NCBI GenBank assembly: GCA_963837395.1
Contig: CAWINI010000004.1
Span: 2,542,001-2,606,000 of the forward strand
Source of the DNA: CAVZQN01 sp963837395
GTDB lineage: Bacteria; Acidobacteriota; HRBIN11; JAKEFK01
DNA length: 64,000 bases
Direction of reading: 5' to 3'
The position numbers were made by a program, and so were the translations under genes. The notes below the pieces were generated by a model, which searched no databases, was not told the origin of the DNA, and saw nothing but the letters and a program-made list of their open reading frames with translations. Numbering within the stretch: the stretch's first letter is position 1; every line of letters begins with the position of its first letter. Below, one piece after another: positions 61,754 through 64,000 of the stretch.

Positions 61754-63097
61754 ATGAAAAATTATCCAAACATAAAAGTTCCGCCTCCAGGACCAAAAGC
61801 GAAAGAGGTCATTGCAAAAGACGAAGGTTACACTTCTCCGTCATATATCAAAGAATATCCATTAGTTGTAGATCGCGGTGAAGGAATGATGGTGCAGGAT
61901 GTCGATGGGAATCGTTTTCTTGATTTCATGGCTGGCATTGCTGTAGTTACAACCGGGCATTCGCATCCAAAAGTTGTGGAAGCAATTAAGCGTGCTGCGG
62001 AAAAATTTCTGCACATCTGTCCAACTGATTTTTACTATCCATCGTTTGCAGAACTGGCAAAAAAACTTGCAGAGATTGCTCCAGGACCTTCACCAAAAAA
62101 AGTTTTTCTTGGAAACTCCGGTACAGAAGCAATTGAAGCTGCGATCAAGTTAGCGCGTTATCATACGCGACGTTCGCAACTGATCTCTTTCTTCGGCGCA
62201 TTTCACGGTCGCACAATGGGTGCGATCAGTCTTACAGCAAGTAAGTGGAGACAGAAGGAACATTTTGCGCCATTTCTGCCAGGCGTTACTCATGTTCCAT
62301 ACGGATATTGTTATCGATGTCCATACAATCTCACATATCCTTCGTGCAATTTGTATTGTGTTGATGTGATCGAAAGCGAATACTTCAGCAAAATGGTGCC
62401 TCCTGAAGATGTGGCAGCAATATTTGTGGAGCCAATTCAAGGTGAAGGTGGCTACATCATGCCGCCACCTGATTATCACAAACGATTGAAAGAGCTTTGT
62501 GAAAAGTACGGCATTCTGTATGTTGCTGATGAAGTGCAGAGTGGAATGGGACGTACCGGTAAATGGTTCGCATCAGAAATTTATGGCGTTGAACCGGACA
62601 TTATTGCCGTAGCCAAAGGAATTGCATCCGGAATGCCGGTGAGTGCAATGATTGCGAAGACTGATGTAATGACATGGCCATCGGGTTCACATGGCAGCAC
62701 ATTCGGTGGAAATCCAGTTGCATGCGAAGCAGCAATCGCAACGATCGAATTGATAGAAGAAAAACTGATGGCGAATGCAACGGAAGTTGGAAATTACATC
62801 ATTGCACAAATGAAGAGCATGATGGATCGTCATCGATTAATCGGAGATGTAAGAGGTGTAGGTTTGATGATCGGCGTTGAGTTTGTGCGCGATCGTGTTA
62901 CCAAAGAAAAAGCATCCGAAGAAACGGAAGCGATTGTACAACGTGCGTTTCAAAAAGGTTTGTTGTTGCTGGGTTGTGGTGAAAACATCATACGTCTTGC
63001 GCCTCCGCTGGTGGTGGATAAAGAAGACGCTGATGTAGCACTCGGTATTTTGGACGAAGTTTTAACCGATATCGAAAGGGAACGCTATGGCAAATAA
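61754..63097 (+). CDS. Class III aminotransferase (4-aminobutyrate/ornithine type)
   Basis: 447 residues. PLP fold type I with FLGNSGTEAIEAAIKLARYHT, FHGRTMGA, ADEVQSGMGRTGKWF and the PLP lysine in AVAKGIASGMPVS. A Cys-rich insert (YCYRCPYNLTYPSC) is a feature I recall from archaeal and deep-branching bacterial aminobutyrate/ornithine aminotransferases. The upstream GCGGAG used for ribosome binding lies in a dispersed-repeat half-site. It overlaps the CoA-transferase gene by 11 bases. Exact donor unknown. Confidence 0.9.
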   Translation: MKNYPNIKVPPPGPKAKEVIAKDEGYTSPSYIKEYPLVVDRGEGMMVQDVDGNRFLDFMAGIAVVTTGHSHPKVVEAIKRAAEKFLHICPTDFYYPSFAELAKKLAEIAPGPSPKKVFLGNSGTEAIEAAIKLARYHTRRSQLISFFGAFHGRTMGAISLTASKWRQKEHFAPFLPGVTHVPYGYCYRCPYNLTYPSCNLYCVDVIESEYFSKMVPPEDVAAIFVEPIQGEGGYIMPPPDYHKRLKELCEKYGILYVADEVQSGMGRTGKWFASEIYGVEPDIIAVAKGIASGMPVSAMIAKTDVMTWPSGSHGSTFGGNPVACEAAIATIELIEEKLMANATEVGNYIIAQMKSMMDRHRLIGDVRGVGLMIGVEFVRDRVTKEKASEETEAIVQRAFQKGLLLLGCGENIIRLAPPLVVDKEDADVALGILDEVLTDIERERYGK

Positions 63098-63995
63098 ATT
63101 GATGTCAATGGAGGAAGCGATCGGACGCTTCGTGAATAATGGCGATACGATCGTAGTTGAAGGGTTTACGCATCTAATTTGTTTTGCGGCAGGACACGAA
63201 ATCATTCGCCAAAAGAAACGCAATCTTACAGTATGCCGCCTCACTCCAGATTTGATTTATGAACAACTCATAGGCGCAGGCTGCGTTGACAAACTTGTAT
63301 TTAGTTGGGCAGGCAATCCTGGTGCCGGACCATTATATGCATTAAGACGCGCGGTTGAAGAAGAAATTCCGCATCCGATTGAGCTGGATGAATATTCCCA
63401 CTTCGGAATGGTTGCTCGTTTTACAGCGGGTGCTGCAAAGTTGCCATTTTTCCCGCTGCGCAATTTCATGGGAAGTGATCTTCCACAAGTGAATAATAAT
63501 ATCCGCAAAGTTCAATGTCCTTATACTGGTGAAAGTTTAGCAACCGTTCCTGCATTAAATCCTGATACGACAATTGTGCATGCCCAACGCGCAGATGCAT
63601 CCGGCGATACTCAAATTTGGGGATTGATGGGTGTGCAAAAAGAAGCAGCATTCGCTGCAAAAAATGTGATCGTTGTTGCTGAAGAAATCGTAGAAGAAAA
63701 ACTAATTCGCTCTGATCCGAATCGAACCTTAATTCCTGGTTTTATTGTCAGCGCAGTTGTTCATGAACCCTGGGGATGCCATCCTTCATTTGCGCAAGGA
63801 TATTACGATCGCGATAACGATTTTTATGTGAGCTGGCGCAATACCAGCAAAGACATTAAAAAATTTAACGCGTATCTGGATGAATGGGTATTCGGCACAA
63901 AAAATCGTGCGGAATATGTGGCGAAAATGGGTGAGCCGCTGAATAAGCTTAAAGCCAAACCGATGTATTGCGAACCGGTGAATTACGGATACTAA
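63087..63995 (+). CDS. CoA-transferase subunit A (family I)
   Basis: 302 residues, the alpha subunit of a two-subunit acyl-CoA transferase of glutaconate/3-oxoacid type. N-terminal EEAIGRFVNNGDTIVVEGF, then LVFSWAGNPGAG, and a C-terminal HEPWGCHPSFAQGYY. The catalytic Glu resides in subunit B, expected just beyond the window. It starts inside the end of the preceding aminotransferase gene. It activates the carbon skeleton left after deamination, which suggests that the operon degrades an omega-amino acid. Which acid is inference only. Confidence 0.88.
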   Translation: MANKLMSMEEAIGRFVNNGDTIVVEGFTHLICFAAGHEIIRQKKRNLTVCRLTPDLIYEQLIGAGCVDKLVFSWAGNPGAGPLYALRRAVEEEIPHPIELDEYSHFGMVARFTAGAAKLPFFPLRNFMGSDLPQVNNNIRKVQCPYTGESLATVPALNPDTTIVHAQRADASGDTQIWGLMGVQKEAAFAAKNVIVVAEEIVEEKLIRSDPNRTLIPGFIVSAVVHEPWGCHPSFAQGYYDRDNDFYVSWRNTSKDIKKFNAYLDEWVFGTKNRAEYVAKMGEPLNKLKAKPMYCEPVNYGY

Positions 63996-64000
63996 CTCTT

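Noticed and set aside
1..64000. Signs of prophage, IS element or plasmid backbone
   Set aside because: No integrase, transposase, phage structural or replication-initiator gene was seen; gene content is core chromosomal.

Overview
The window comes from a diderm (LPS-bearing) bacterium with moderately AT-leaning DNA. It encodes lipid A enzymes (lpxC, lpxD), the Lpt export bridge (lptB and an LptC/LptA-like protein), a full Tol-Pal system, a regulatory PTS with HPr kinase and RapZ, sigma-54, c-di-AMP synthesis and breakdown, and two eukaryotic-type Ser/Thr kinases. This mix, plus the gene orders lptB-rpoN-hpf-ptsN-hprK-rapZ-EIIA-ptsH-ptsI and tilS-hpt-ftsH-folP-cdaA-cdaR-glmM-pdxJ, fits Acidobacteriota or a neighbouring group of former Deltaproteobacteria type. 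This is inference from gene content; no rRNA gene is present to settle it. No phage, IS element or CRISPR array was seen.

Layout. 1-2477 (+): 3' part of a membrane Ser/Thr kinase with a C-terminal PDZ domain. 2489-20015 (-): one long co-directional run, phoH, 7TM-HD c-di-AMP hydrolase, ybeY, corC-like, era, lptC/A, lptB, rpoN, hpf, ptsN, hprK, rapZ, EIIA-Man, ptsH, ptsI, lpxD. Many of these genes overlap or abut. 20101-20613 (+): small outer-membrane barrel. 20634-25991 (-): tolQ-tolR-tolA-tolB-pal-cpoB-ssb behind a recognisable promoter. 26252-27424 (-): secreted metzincin-like protease. 27526-32617 (+): UvrD-type helicase, zinc-ribbon protein, lpxC, glutamate dehydrogenase. 32702-41574 (-): tRNA(CAU), tilS, hpt, ftsH, folP, cdaA, cdaR, glmM, pdxJ. 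41643-51200 (+): Cys-rich mini-protein, hemB, methyltransferase, M14 peptidase, HEAT-repeat exoprotein, FHA/AAA+ regulator. 51259-54516 (-): TPR Ser/Thr kinase. 54600-63995 (+): trehalose synthase/phosphatase fusion, Tat-exported P1 peptidase, an unknown protein, then an amino-acid catabolic operon (two class III aminotransferases, a semialdehyde dehydrogenase, a CoA-transferase subunit).

How it works together. Much of the window concerns envelope building and its control: lipid A (lpxC, lpxD), LPS transport, Tol-Pal, peptidoglycan precursor supply (glmM) with c-di-AMP, and FtsH. The PTS genes have no sugar permease, so they look like a phosphorelay for regulation. Three genes (ptsI, hpt and the HEAT gene) are each split by one apparent single-base indel, two of them at short homopolymers, which points to consensus errors rather than pseudogenes.

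The most unusual non-coding signal is a set of spacer hairpins. Almost every longer spacer holds an imperfect inverted repeat whose arms are built from short degenerate tandem words. The shape is constant but the sequence differs from locus to locus. A second, GC-rich twin-hairpin family and a GGAG-rich mini-repeat family also occur, and copies of both have been read into coding sequence. No spacer longer than 300 bases without a gene exists.
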